Positions 25,346-37,200 of a stretch of DNA of 64,000 nucleotides are shown here, one piece after another. The notes beneath the pieces were generated by a model. The model searched no databases and was not told the origin of the DNA. It worked only from the letters and a program-made list of their open reading frames with translations. The number at the start of each line of letters is the position of its first letter. Positions within the stretch are counted from its first letter, which is position 1. Origin of the DNA: Chrysaora quinquecirrha (lineage: Eukaryota > Cnidaria > Scyphozoa > Semaeostomeae > Pelagiidae); contig JACTAT010000026.1 in NCBI GenBank assembly GCA_014526335.1, positions 1,745,565-1,809,564 on the forward strand, in the 5' to 3' direction. The position numbers were made by a program, and so were the translations under genes.

Positions 25346-26037
25346 CGTGGTAGGCAATTTAAAAAACGTGGGTGCTTCGTATAAGCAAATGTCAAATGCC
25401 GAAAAAATTGCCGTCTTATTACCCACACGTATTTGTTTATAAGGAAGTGCTTTATAAGGAAAGTAGTACTAGGATAAGCAGAAACTTAAGGATTTCTGTT
25501 ACTGGATCGGAGAGTACTAAGGAATCTGACTTTTTTCTTTAACTTAATATATATGCTTTGAAGAAACAGGGCAAGCCATACTGATCACCAATTGTCATCA
25601 TTTAGTATTTGTTTCAACTCATCTTCTGACACCTTAATGACCTATATTTCCATGACGTTTGATTGTTTTGACGAACCACAAAAAAGTGAAGGAATTGATG
25701 AGGAATATTGAGTACTCAAGTTTGGCCGTCAGTTAAGGAACTTTCAGTACTGAGCCTGATCCGAAATTCCTTATTAGACTCATTACTTGAGTAGTAGTTA
25801 TCGCTATTGAATTGAATTGATGGACGCTCAAACTACTGAAGCGAACAACAGCATCAATTCAATTCAATGTGAGCGAAAGTTAAGGACTTTGGACAATTTC
25901 TACTTCCTTATGAAAAAATGCGTGTACTGCTGCAATACAACCCGCCTAGTTCCCAAGGGAGTAATCGTCCTTCGATTACCCACCTTAACTATCTACCACA
26001 CCCTCCCTTCAATACGTAAAAACCATAAAGCTTCTTA

Positions 26038-29000
26038 TCATACACTGCTTAGTTTAAGAAGGCCTCGTTCGCAGTCGTCTTTCAATGCGTCGGTTTCTTT
26101 CAATAAACTTCGTTTACAATCTTCGCCTACCGAATCTTTCCCGACAGCATCGATATCATCGTTAGCGATTTTCGTACGAGTCTCTGTCTCGTTAATTTCT
26201 CGTAAGTGATTCGTATTCGCCGGAGTATTCGCCTCGTTGTTGACGCCATTAACGGGGGAATGGTAGTTCCTAACCTAGGCAAAAATTGATAGAATCAAAA
26301 AACTTTGAAAGTAGGAATATTTCTGAGATAGCAGGATCAAATAAATAGATGGGGTAGATGGATAGGCACGTACATTTGCTATCTTCGCAAGGTACGGGTT
26401 TCTGTTCTTAGCATAGGGGGGGGGGGGGCACTGAATAGCCCTAACGCAGGACTAATTTGAGCAGTGCGTCCCAATTATTCCTCTTGATTCTGTGCTTACC
26501 AGGGGCAATGAATAGCTCTAATGCGAGCTAATCTGAACAGTGCGTCCTAATCCTTTATTTCGATGTGACCAAACCTAGTGATTCCTTTTCCCATTTGCCT
26601 GGAGTTACAGCGAGCTGGCGACTATCGTCACACTTCACAACGAGTTTTACCTTTTTGGGAATCGAACCCACAACCAAAGATTTCGAGTGGGACTCGCTCC
26701 CCACTTGTCCATCCTCACCATTTTAATTAGGAATTGAAAAGTATACAGTAAGAGAATTAAAGGACCTCAGAAGTGACTTAGGGATCGATTTTGTATGGGC
26801 TGTATGATTTGGTGGGATGGATGGATTTTGTATATTGTACTCTAGGCCTGACTCTAGGGTCCCGAATGTTAGAAAGCATAAATTTGCAAAGAAAATGCAA
26901 GAAAACAAGACTTTGTTATGTTTTCATTTGTTTTTCCAGGGCCTAAATGAAGAAGTAAAGCAGTAAATAACAATAGATTCAAAGGCTTATCATTTTTACC
27001 TCAGATTTCGTAGCACCATAAGTATCAACAGCCTCGCAGTCAGGCACGTTTATTTCTCTCCGCCGTATCAAACTGAAAAAGAGGTTGAGTAATAAGAGCC
27101 CGTTCACGGTCGATGAACAAAAACAAGTTATACTGAGATATTTTGCCAGCTGGGGTGAGACAGGGTCATGAAGGGTAAGAAAAGGGCTTATTTATGAAAA
27201 TGAGAGACTAATTAGAGAGGACCTTAACAAACAGAGGGGCTTATTAGAGAAAGGGGCTAACCAGAGAGAGGGGGCTTATTAGAGAGAGGGGCTAACTAGA
27301 GAGACGTAAGGGCTTATTACAGAGAAGGGGACTATTAGAGAGAGGGTTTACTAAAGAGAGGGGCATACTAAAGAGAGGGGCTTATTAAAGAGAGGGGCTC
27401 ATTAAAGAGATGGGTTTATTAGAGAGAGGGGCTCACTAAAGAGAGGGGCTAAATAGAGAGAGGGTTTGTAAGAGAGAGGATTTATAAGAGAGGGGCTTAT
27501 TAAAGAGGGAATTACTAAAGAGAGGGGCTTATTAGAGAGACTTACTATAGGAAGGGGCTAATTAGAGAGAGGGTTTGTAAGAGAGAGTGTTTATAAAAGA
27601 GGAGGGACTTACTATAGAGAGGGACTTACTAAAGAGAGGGGCTAATTAGAGAGAGGGTCTGTAAGAGAGAGGGTTTATTAGAGAGAGGACTTACTGAAGA
27701 TAGATGCTTTTTTGAGAGAGGGGCTCATTAGAGGGTGGGGCTTTTAGAGAAAGAGGTTTATTTTGAGAGGGGGCTTTTTAGAGAAAGGACTCATTAGAGA
27801 GCATATTAGAGAGAAAGGGTTTGACACAGCTATCACATTAATAATCATATTCATTCTTACCTTGGATGTACCGGACCACAGACAACTTCGGTACAGTTGC
27901 CAAAAACAGATCCGGTGCTGTATGGATTAACAGGCGGTTCTCCTCTTTTTGCTGCCCAGGTACCTTTTATCTAAAATAAAATGAGATATTTTGCAATTAG
28001 AGAATTAATCAAACTTATATACAGTAACTCAAGGACTAGCAACATGTGGTACTCTTAAACCATATAGCTTAAATCCTCGACTAAGCCCCCATATTCGAAC
28101 AAGCCCTCCCCCCAATAAGTCCCCACCTACGAATTCGTTTTGCAAATAAACCCTCCCCTCGAATAAGCCCCCATGGGGAATTATTCAAAGGATTTATGAA
28201 TTTGTTTCTGTCTATAATGCATCTTTCAACTAATCAAAACACTAAAGAAGTTAGTCATGGCAGATTTTACTATCAATTCAACCAATAATCAGCCATTGGC
28301 TGTTGGCAAACAGCTGATTTTGATAAAAGAGTACATATTTTTCTCTCTGCCATTCTTTCGACAACACACTGGATCCATTGAACTTTAAAATAAACCCTTC
28401 CTTCGAGTAAGCCCTCCTGTCGAATAAGCCCTCCCTTCGAATAAGCCCCGAAGGTAAAATTCATTCTTGCCAGCCCTCGGGGGCTTATTCTGGGATTTAC
28501 CCATTATTTAATAATAAATAGAATAAGTAACTCAACTTACATCCTCATTTGTCGTTAAATTTGACGTGACTAAATAAGTATGAAAACCGGCAAGCCCAAC
28601 AACTGACCAGACGGAGAAAAAACAAACCACAGCGATTAGAGCAGTGCGGAAAGTCAAGGAAAAGCGGACAGTTATTTTAAAATGGAGACGAATAAAGAGC
28701 ATATTTAAATGGAACAACCATTTGCAAGGAAACAGTCTTAAAACCTATGCACGTTTACAAAGTAGGGGTAGGGGTGTACTGTAACGTGAAAGGATATCTC
28801 GCTGGCGTTTCTTGTAGTGCATCTAGAAATGAGCTTGATTTTTTGCTTACTGCAAAGAAAACAACATAATATAAAAAAACATTAACATAAATAATCTGAA
28901 GCTGTATAAAAATTAATTCAAATACCCTTTGCTTTATATGGTAGTAAAATTACAGCTCCCTCCACTAGATTATGTAGACCCTGGTCAAATGATCAAACAT

Positions 29001-29685
29001 TGTTTTGCAAATGATAAAACATTGTTTGAAAAACCATCAAACATTGTTTAGCAACCAACAACCATTGTTTGGCAAACAATCAAACAAACGGGAGAAGGTT
29101 TAGAAAGAAAGGTAGTTAGTGTAAAATTTTCACTTACGAAAAACCAGATGTGCAATGACACAGGCGAATATATAGACGCAAAGAAGAGATAATGACACAA
29201 GAAATAAGTAGAAATAACGATAATTTCTTTTGCCAACGCAATTGCCAACCTGAAACAAAGATATGCTCACATATGAAATATATATCTTTACCAAAATATA
29301 CATATACGAAGTTCATACTCTAGTAGGCAGGACTTATTAATTCCATTTTTGAAGTTCAAAGAAATTAACTTACCCATGGGCAATGATGGTCAAACCTCTC
29401 TGTAAAAGACACAAAATAAAAGATAATTAGAGGTTTTAGAAGGGGTAAGTATATTTGATAAAGACACTAAGTTTGTTAGTAAAGATAGTTAGTTAGTTAG
29501 TTAGTAAGTACGTTAATCAGTAAGTCAGTTAGTTAGTCAATTAGTTAGTTAGTTCGTTGGTTGGTAAGTTAGATAGTTAGTAAGCACGTAAGTTTATTAG
29601 TTAAGTAGTTAGTACGTTAGTTGGTAAGTTTGTTAGTTAGTTGGTTTGTTAGTTGGTTGATTAGTTAGTTCGTTAATTACTTAGC

Positions 29686-29736
<51 letters not shown>

Positions 29737-29767
29737 CTAGTTAGTCAGTTAGCCAGTTAGCTAGTTC

Positions 29768-29812
<45 letters not shown>

Positions 29813-29901
29813 ATGGTTAGTCGGTTGATAAGTTAGTTAGCTAGTTAGTTAGTTAGCTAGTTCGTTAGTTTTTTAGTTAGTAAGTTATAATTAGTTAGTT
29901 G

Positions 29902-29934
<33 letters not shown>

Positions 29935-30013
29935 CTGGTTGGTTAGTTAGTTAGCCAGTTAGTTAGTTCGTTGGTCACTTTGTTAGTTAGGTAGTTAGTA
30001 AGTAAGTTCGTTG

Positions 30014-30073
<60 letters not shown>

Positions 30074-33000
30074 AATTAAATATAATCAGAATAACGATGA
30101 TAAAAGTAGAAGAATTTTAAAGACACAAATAAAAAACTTTTCATCTGACACTCCCTGGAGTACACACGCAAGAAATAGATGAAAAAATCTGGGCACAAAG
30201 AACAGACAAAAGTTATGAAACGGTTTTGATAAAACACACTTACCAACACAGTTGTCACACATGCTACAGTGTGAAGCCCTTGGCGGCCTAAATATTTTAC
30301 ATGTGAAGCAATACTTGAGTTTGATTGCCTGTCCTTTTACTTCAATCTCCATGGTTCTAGGTGGAGGTCTGTAAACACCAGGTTCTTGCACTGGTGCTTC
30401 TATGAATAGAAAAGAAAGCACACTAATTAAACCTTAGCAAATATACCTCAAGTCATCCTCAAAGTTCCCCACCCCAATAAGAACTAACCCTAAAAATATT
30501 ACCAAACGTAACCGACTTCTCACTAGACCCTTGTTGACCAAATGCTCTTGACTTTTCCCTGGGGAAGTACATCACTTATGGATAGACAGGGATATGCCAC
30601 CCGGTTTTAACTCCATTTGCTTATAATGTAGACATACGCAAGAACAGAACCTTCAGTGTGAGTAAAAATAAGCAGAATATTACAGTAATAAGTCTTTTTA
30701 GGCCTTATTATTACTTGAACTATTATGACTAAGAACATCTTGATGTGATTTCAACATTGTTTTTCGCAAATAACGTGACCTCGGTGCGTAAATGTTTTGA
30801 GCCTTTTTCAATTTGCTACACTCTTATATGCGTTTTGATTTAAAATCATACCCTTTTATGGAGAAAATTAGCACCCAAAACCCACCCATACCGGCGGCGC
30901 ATACCCATACCAAAATCATACTAAGAAGCCCCCCAGGACTTTTCATCCAAACTGTTGTTATTACAGCACGTATTCCTCCCTGTTTTGTTTTGATTTGTTA
31001 GAGAATTTTATGATTAAATTCAAACACTTTTGGTCAAACATTTGCAGCAATTTCCTTCACACGCAATGTTTGAACGTTTGATCTTATCTTATCATTGCTT
31101 GAAAAGAAAATAAAATCTAAATTTGTTGCACGACACTTTTGAAAAACTTCACGTCACAAGCAAAATATGTTTGGTGAGCAATGTTTTGCGATTGGCAAAA
31201 CGAGAAAATATTTTGTTTGTAAAACTTATTTCCGACGTTTGATGAACAATATTTGATCATTTGGCCAAAGCCTTAATGTTGCTAATCGACTTGCTGAATC
31301 TGGATCTGAATCTTATTGCTGAATCTTAGGATTGGTTAGGTTACAATGGCTGCCAAATGTAGTTGGAATGCCCAAGACTTTTTAGGGAAATCACTGACAT
31401 TTTCGGTAAATCATATTCACGAGCTTAATCCCTCCCCTCCCCCTCAAACAATGTTGAGACCATGGATGATTCTCTTAGCAATCGCGCGAGGCCAGAATTA
31501 GCTTGAAACTTTAGTGCTAAACTAGTTGAATAAACTAGTTGATGATTGGGTGTGATTTCATTCTTAAAGCCAAGCTATCAATTATTTACGAATACATTCA
31601 AGGAAAACAATTTGCATAACTTTTATAATAGGGTGGCGAAATAAACAGCAGATGTGAGAGGATTCTAGGGGAAGTTACAGTGAAATTGATTGTAAGTGGG
31701 TTTTTATATTCTGTAAGTGTGGCAAACTTGCAGCCATCAGGATGACATAGCAAAATCTTAAAAAACAGGTTTTGGTGCATAACAAGCCCAAACAATACAG
31801 GTGTGGGAGAGATATTACCCTTAAGACTGATTGAAATTGGATCTGGCCACAAAGATAATGGTCTGAATTAACTTAGGGGGGGGGGTAAAAGCCTTGGAAA
31901 ATTGGTGTATTTTGTTGATTACATGAAGTTAATTTTGTATTTATGAATTCAACTACAATAAAAGCTCTATTAAGTTCCCTCTCTCTTTTTAGCCCCCTTT
32001 CTATTAAGCCCCCCTCTCTATTAAGCCTCCTCTTTCTTTTTAGCCCCCTCTCTATTAAGCCCCACTCTCTATTAAGCCCCCTCTCTCTTTTTAGCCCCCT
32101 CTCTATTAAGCCCCCCTCTCTATTAAGCCCCCTCTTATTTTTGCCACTTGAAAGTTCAGAAGTACAAAATTAAATGAAATCATGATGAATTAAGTTGACG
32201 GGTTTGATATCCAAAACTTGTGTCTTACAACAACTAATATCTACTTAGCTACTATGAACTTCATGTGATCTAAAGTTAAGACTTTGTTTTATAGTTCATC
32301 TTTTAATGTCTGTAGCATTCTTCTTGACAAATAAAGAACAAAGTAAGCTAAATAATTTATTAAGGTCCCACTCTCTAATAAGACCCCTCTCTTATAAGCC
32401 CCCCTCTAAAAAATCAAAAATGAAATAAGCCCCCCAGGGCTAAATAGAGCTTTTTATGGTAAATGGATTCTTTTATTTTGCTTCACATATTTTTCTGATA
32501 TTCTCAGGCGTATTTCAAAAGACAACTGTCGTTTTAAACAGATTTTCAGATCCAGTTTCTGTTCTGTGCAGAGTAAAACAACTGGAAAGAACGATCATCA
32601 AACAATTTGCCAATATTGGCATTTGTTCTTCAAAAGTAGGTTGATATACATTCAGGGTATATACAGAAATACCTTACCTATTGTTTTCTCTATGTATGCA
32701 GCCTCTTTACATGATGCTCTGGGTATGATCCCTGGATCCATAAAAGCAGTTTTACACAGAGTAACCATGACAAATACAAATAACCATGCAGCTATGATCG
32801 GTATTGCTGGAGACAGCTCTTTGAATAGATATGGACAGCTAGAAAAAAATAACGAAAAATTAGCAAATTATTGAAATTGTTCACATCCTACAAACATTTA
32901 CTAAAAGAAGTTCAGCCAAAACTCAGCACTGAAAATTCCTTAGCAATTCCTTAACTTTTTTATTTGTGAATAACACAATATATACTGTACTTCTTGTGTA

Positions 33001-33898
33001 CTTGGCTTCAGTATAGCAGCTGAAAACTCCATGTGTACTGTCAATCGCATGGTAGATCAGCAAAAAAGTGGGTTAAAACACAAAAACGCTGCAGCGTTGT
33101 GACAATCTTGCATTTTTAGTATGCCATCAAATATTGACTAGGCAATAAAAAAGTGAACTTGCTATTCGATCGTTTAATTTCTACCCTATAGAATAGCCAC
33201 TATTGGATGTCTTCATTGCAAAGCAACTGAGACCTTTTCCCAAACTGCCCACTTATCTGAAGGACTCATTTTCTAGTACACTTTAGCTTTATAAGAAAAC
33301 GTTAAAGGAGGTACCAAACGTAAATGGCTCATTCACAGGTCAGTTTCATCCCCAAAGGCTGGGAGGTGCTAAAATCAAGGTTTTGCAAAACATCTTGAAA
33401 GCTACACATCCAAAAAAATTTATGCTTGAAACAAGAATTAAATTTTATCTGATTGACTATATTAAAAAAGAGAGCAAGGTTTTTGCACCTTCCTAGTGAA
33501 TTGAACCTCAAACATCAAGCACAAGTGACTGATTCTTTGGCATTGCCATGACATTGAAAAATTCTATGGCTTGGTCGGAGTCGCAGACGCATACGAGGGG
33601 TATTGTAGACATACTGTAAGCGGATATAAGGCCTACCCTCCTTCAACCAGCTTCTTTTGAGTTTTGCATAACCTGTAAAACTGTTTAGTGTTTAACTGAT
33701 TAACATTTACACCGATAAAACGATATAAAAAATAAGTCTTGTTTGTTATACTTACTCGAAGATAAAAAATAAACCGCTTGTAACTACAATCAGCACAACG
33801 GTCAGAACGAAAACATAATTATTCCTTGACATGATAATCCGCCCATTGCAATAAAACTTGTTTCTGCCTGGAAAGGTTTCCCAGTTTCTCTGTGGCAT
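26038..33898 (-). CDS. ZDHHC9/14/18: DHHC palmitoyltransferase, ZDHHC9/14/18 type
   Basis: S-palmitoyltransferase of Golgi/endosomal membranes. Ten exons: 33756-33898, 32678-32838, 30244-30399, 29374-29399, 29138-29249, 28798-28849, 28541-28643, 27861-27970, 27000-27072, 26038-26274. The joined length is 1,173 nt, in frame, giving 390 aa, which fits the subfamily. It starts [20 protein letters not shown], typical of this subfamily. Four membrane segments are visible (exons 1, 2, 5 and 7). The cysteine-rich zinc region is in exon 3 ([18 protein letters not shown]). DHHC is in the 26-nt exon 4, with catalytic Cys about residue 160. The TTxE motif (LTTNED) is in exon 7 and NPYS in exon 8. The last exon encodes a polar, unconserved tail. 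The intron between 28644 and 28797 is AT-AC with U12 signals. The start lies about 313 bp from the divergent ENO4 start. Confidence 0.93.
27190..27815. repeat. Purine-rich GAGAGAGGGGCTTATTA repeat
   Basis: Variable units of TTAGAGAGAGGGGCTTA over about 620 bp, in the ZDHHC intron between exons 8 and 9. Confidence 0.9.
28644..28797 (-). other. U12-type AT-AC intron in ZDHHC
   Basis: On the minus strand the 5' splice site is ATATCCTTT (28789-28797). The branch site is TTCCTTGAC (28653-28661), with the branch adenosine at about 28654. The intron ends in AC, about 10 nt after the branch site. Joining GCG-AG to T-GCT restores the sequence [18 protein letters not shown], matching the family at this position. 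No GT-AG choice in the interval gives an in-frame join that matches the family. Confidence 0.92.
28980..29093. mobile_element. MITE family A, short rearranged copy
   Basis: Three head-like words in tandem (GATCAAACATTGTTTTGCAA and two variants), in the ZDHHC intron next to the U12 intron. Confidence 0.55.
29478..30075. repeat. (TTAG)n microsatellite
   Basis: About 600 bp of TTAG units, the complement of the array at 23.9-24.5 kb. It lies in the ZDHHC intron between exons 3 and 4, which ends about 170 bp from exon 3. Confidence 0.95.
31024..31272. mobile_element. MITE family A copy
   Basis: TTTGGTCAAACATTTGCAGC at the left, TGATGAACAATATTTGATCA then TTTGGCCAAAGCC at the right. ZDHHC intron 2. 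Confidence 0.6.
31968..32145. repeat. Pyrimidine-rich CCCCTCTCTATTAAGC repeat
   Basis: Tandem CTCTATTAAGCCCCC units, the complement of the array at 27.2-27.8 kb, in the ZDHHC intron between exons 2 and 3. A smaller patch recurs at 32370-32445. Confidence 0.9.
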
Positions 33899-34211
33899 TA
33901 TTGGTGTGTAATGTTGGACCATTCGAGAGGAAAATGCGTTTTATTTAATCTATATGATATAGATATTTGAATTTACTATTAAATCCATCTAGATTGCCTG
34001 TCATGGCTATGAAAATCACGAGTTTTCTTTGCCACTTTTTACAATTTACGCCGCCATTGCTTCATCACTTCGGAAATTCATTCTCAAATCTTTTGAGAAC
34101 GCGCAGCTGTGCCCTTCACACAGCGGCTACGAAGAGCGCATGCGTTTTCGAATACGAGGCTCGCGTACTTTTCGAGGCCAAGCATTTCTCTATGGTAACA
34201 CCATTTTCAAG
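33899..34211. promoter_or_regulatory. Shared divergent promoter region ZDHHC / ENO4
   Basis: The two start codons point away from each other with 313 bp between them. I see no clear TATA box. A GC-richer patch with GCCGCCATT, a CGCGCAGCTG motif and several CpGs sits at about 34040-34170, nearer the ENO4 start. Transcription starts are not determined. Confidence 0.5.
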
Positions 34212-37200
34212 ATGGCCGCTCAAAATATTGCCGCAAAACATTCTGCAAAGCCTACAATGGAGATGAAAAGGCAAGCAGTGCAGTACTACAACGCAAATAA
34301 TGTTCCTAAATGTTTGGAAGAGCTCCTGAATACCATGTTTTTGGATGACCCTGAAGATATATTTGGATACATGGTAGTGATTCTTAGCAGAGCACCCTGT
34401 GCTTTCTATTTATAGAATCGTAGGCCTTAGGCCTACGCCTACCTTTGCAGTTGTTCACACAATTTTTTGTCAAACATCCAAAAATTGTATTATTAAAAGT
34501 ATAGCTAGGTTGATGAAAATAAGTTAGTTTTAACTTGAGGTGTTTCTTTTTTCTAGGCTGAATATTTTTCAAAAAAGTCTAAAGTTGCAACCGTCAAAAG
34601 GGTATATAAACTTTTCTTTTGTCAGTATATAGGTAGCTACTTGTACCTCCAACCCAAGCACCCACCCCACTTTTCATATTGACAGCTTATTACTCTGGTA
34701 ATAGTCCTTCCTCTATAACCTAACCGGTATCTTTTTCGCAAGGATTATGCTGTCCCTTGGTGACCTGTTCCACCTGACTCTTGGTGTCAGAAGTTACACG
34801 AGGTTGCGATTACTTAACCTACTACTGAGATCCTGGGCCTGGCAACTTGCGCTAAATACATCGTTTCACCTGAGATGTTAATATTTTTTAATGAGTGATT
34901 TCTTATCTTTCAAACCTATAGCCCAGCTATTAGTTTTCTCTATTTGCCATAATGCCAGTCAGCATCGATCGACATGACATCAGGCTAAACTGTTTTAATT
35001 TTCCTCCTTAGGTTGAATTCAAAGATGCAATTAGTTGCAGAGGATATAATACCTTCATGGCTTCAATTTTTTGTAAGATTAACGGAGTAGAAAAGGTTTG
35101 TTTCAGAAAAGCATTCAAATTCTTTATTTCTGTTTTCATAAATTTTATATTTTTGTTTGAAAACTATTCAACGACGAATGCTTCTGCTACTTGGTTTTCC
35201 AAGAATGCTCAATAGACTGGACATTCCATGTCATAATGGAGTGGCAGACTTTAAAACCATATTAGGTACCCGTATTAAGTCACGGTTTCACGTATTACGT
35301 CGAGGTTTTACGACCGACCGAGGTTTATAATATTAGGCTCCGAAAACAGCGCTCGACTTTGTACAAGGAGTGCAAAAATAAGTACGAAAAACGTCGTCCA
35401 ATGTGACACTACTTATTAATGAAAGTTCGTGAAAAGATCGTACTGATTACGACCTTTACTACACCCGGCTTCCATGAGATCGCAAGTCGTGAAAGCAGGA
35501 ACTTTCACGATTTACGGGATTTAGCTGCAATCTGTTTCGTCTAAAGATCACTTTGCGTGGTGATCAACTGGAGACCGTCTGCGGCAAGCGTGCAAGTGCA
35601 ATCATCGCAGGTCGTTGCGATCATAAAGAAAATCAGGGGCCATACAGTCGTGCGATTGATCATTAAGCCCTGGCCAAACGATCAAACATGTTTGTGAAGC
35701 ATGTCTTACCATGACCGCGTCGCAAAGCAATGCATATTGAACATCTTTGCTTCGTCAAACATCTTTCAATATTTTTGAAAACATCACGCCACAAATCCCG
35801 GTTATTTATGCTGATCAAGCATTCTTATATGACGTAGCCAAACGTTTAAGCAATGCTTGTTAAGGAAAGTTTTAATGTTTGACAAACAATATTTTATCGT
35901 TCGGCAAGGGCCTTACTATATTATTGCAAGCTATAGCTATGATCGTACCAAAATTGGGCTTGAACTCTCATTCTTTGTTTCAGCTCGTGTACACCATTGA
36001 TCCGTTATTTGACGATGGCCCAAAAGTTGAAACCCAAAGAGCCAAATCAAAGCCTGCAACTGGATCGAAGACAAAATCAGATAAAAAACTTTCAGCAGCA
36101 CCATTGAATCATCACCACCACGAGGCAGAGCTACCAAAGCCGAAGGCAGTTGATTATGAAGTTACTAAGGATGAAATTCTCAGTTTCTCAGAGCGACTGA
36201 AAGGACAAACTATGATGAAACAGAGGGATATGGATGAGCTGATAAGGTATAGCAGTACTTACCGTATCGTGTTGCTACAAATCCAGTTTAGCCAGCGGTG
36301 GTAGAAATACAGCAACGTAAAACGGAAACATCACACTCACTCTAAGGCCCTTACAAAACGATCAAACATTGTTTGTCAACAGAGGCGGACTGGCAGCTAA
36401 TCTCAAGGGTCGCTATTTCCAGTAAAAGGGACCTGTTTTCACTATAGCAATTTGTCTTGTTACTTGCTTCTAGCGAGCTCCTCTGTAAAAAAATCAATTC
36501 AAGGCAAGGCCTACTGTTCATGTTAATACTTCTTTTCTTATTTGTGATATTTCGATGGCAAAATCGTCTCCCTTTTATACATATGTTCACATTTCTATAT
36601 TTTCTTGCTTCCATATTTTTGTGAGCATATGCGGATTATCTTTTTATTTTTACTTTTTTCCAATTATCCGCATTGAGAAACAATTTCTGGTTATTCCAAC
36701 TGTTTTCAGATTGAGCGAAACCAATCCAAATCTCTTCGAAATCCCAAGAAATCGAAGAGATTTGCTCAAGAAACAACAGAAACAGTTTGTTAAAGATCCT
36801 ATATAACAAGAAGGCCCGGGTTGCAATCGCAACCTAGCATCCCTGCCAGTCCGCCCCTGTTTATTAAACATTTGGAATTTACTTGTCAAGTTTTATCAAG
36901 CAATGTTCTACCGTTACCGTTAGGCTACTTCACGGAAAAATTTTCTTCAAGGTCAAACATTGTTTGCTAATTGTTTGTGTGAAGAAAAAAAATATTTTTG
37001 AACTTTTGCTAGGACAAGCGACTAATTCTGTTTTTTTTTTTTTAAGTTTCTCAAACAATGTTTTGTGACGTGGAAAAACCTAACAAATTTTAGTTATCAA
37101 ATTTCAAATGTTTGACAAACAATGTTTGACCGTTTGGCAAGGGCCTTTATCGTCCAACTAATAGTGGATAGTCAACGTTGAAACATTTGAAACGTTTTTA

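Larger units (their letters stand above)
23136..26037. other. Intergenic region between the intersectin start and the ZDHHC stop
   Basis: Contains the presumed intersectin promoter side, a long (CTAA)n array, a MITE at 24.88-25.12 kb, a fragment of MITE family A and a foldback relative near 25.4-25.8 kb. No gene recognised. Confidence 0.5.

Noticed and set aside
25817..26209. 130-aa plus-strand open frame
   Set aside because: It is the antisense of the last ZDHHC exon, whose minus-strand frame is in phase with the gene.
27190..27815. Regularly repeated units resembling a CRISPR array
   Set aside because: Eukaryotic intron context, irregular unit spacing, no unique spacers and no cas genes.
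29478..30075. TTAG array as telomeric sequence
   Set aside because: The unit is TTAG rather than TTAGGG, it is interstitial within a ZDHHC intron, and it carries many variants.
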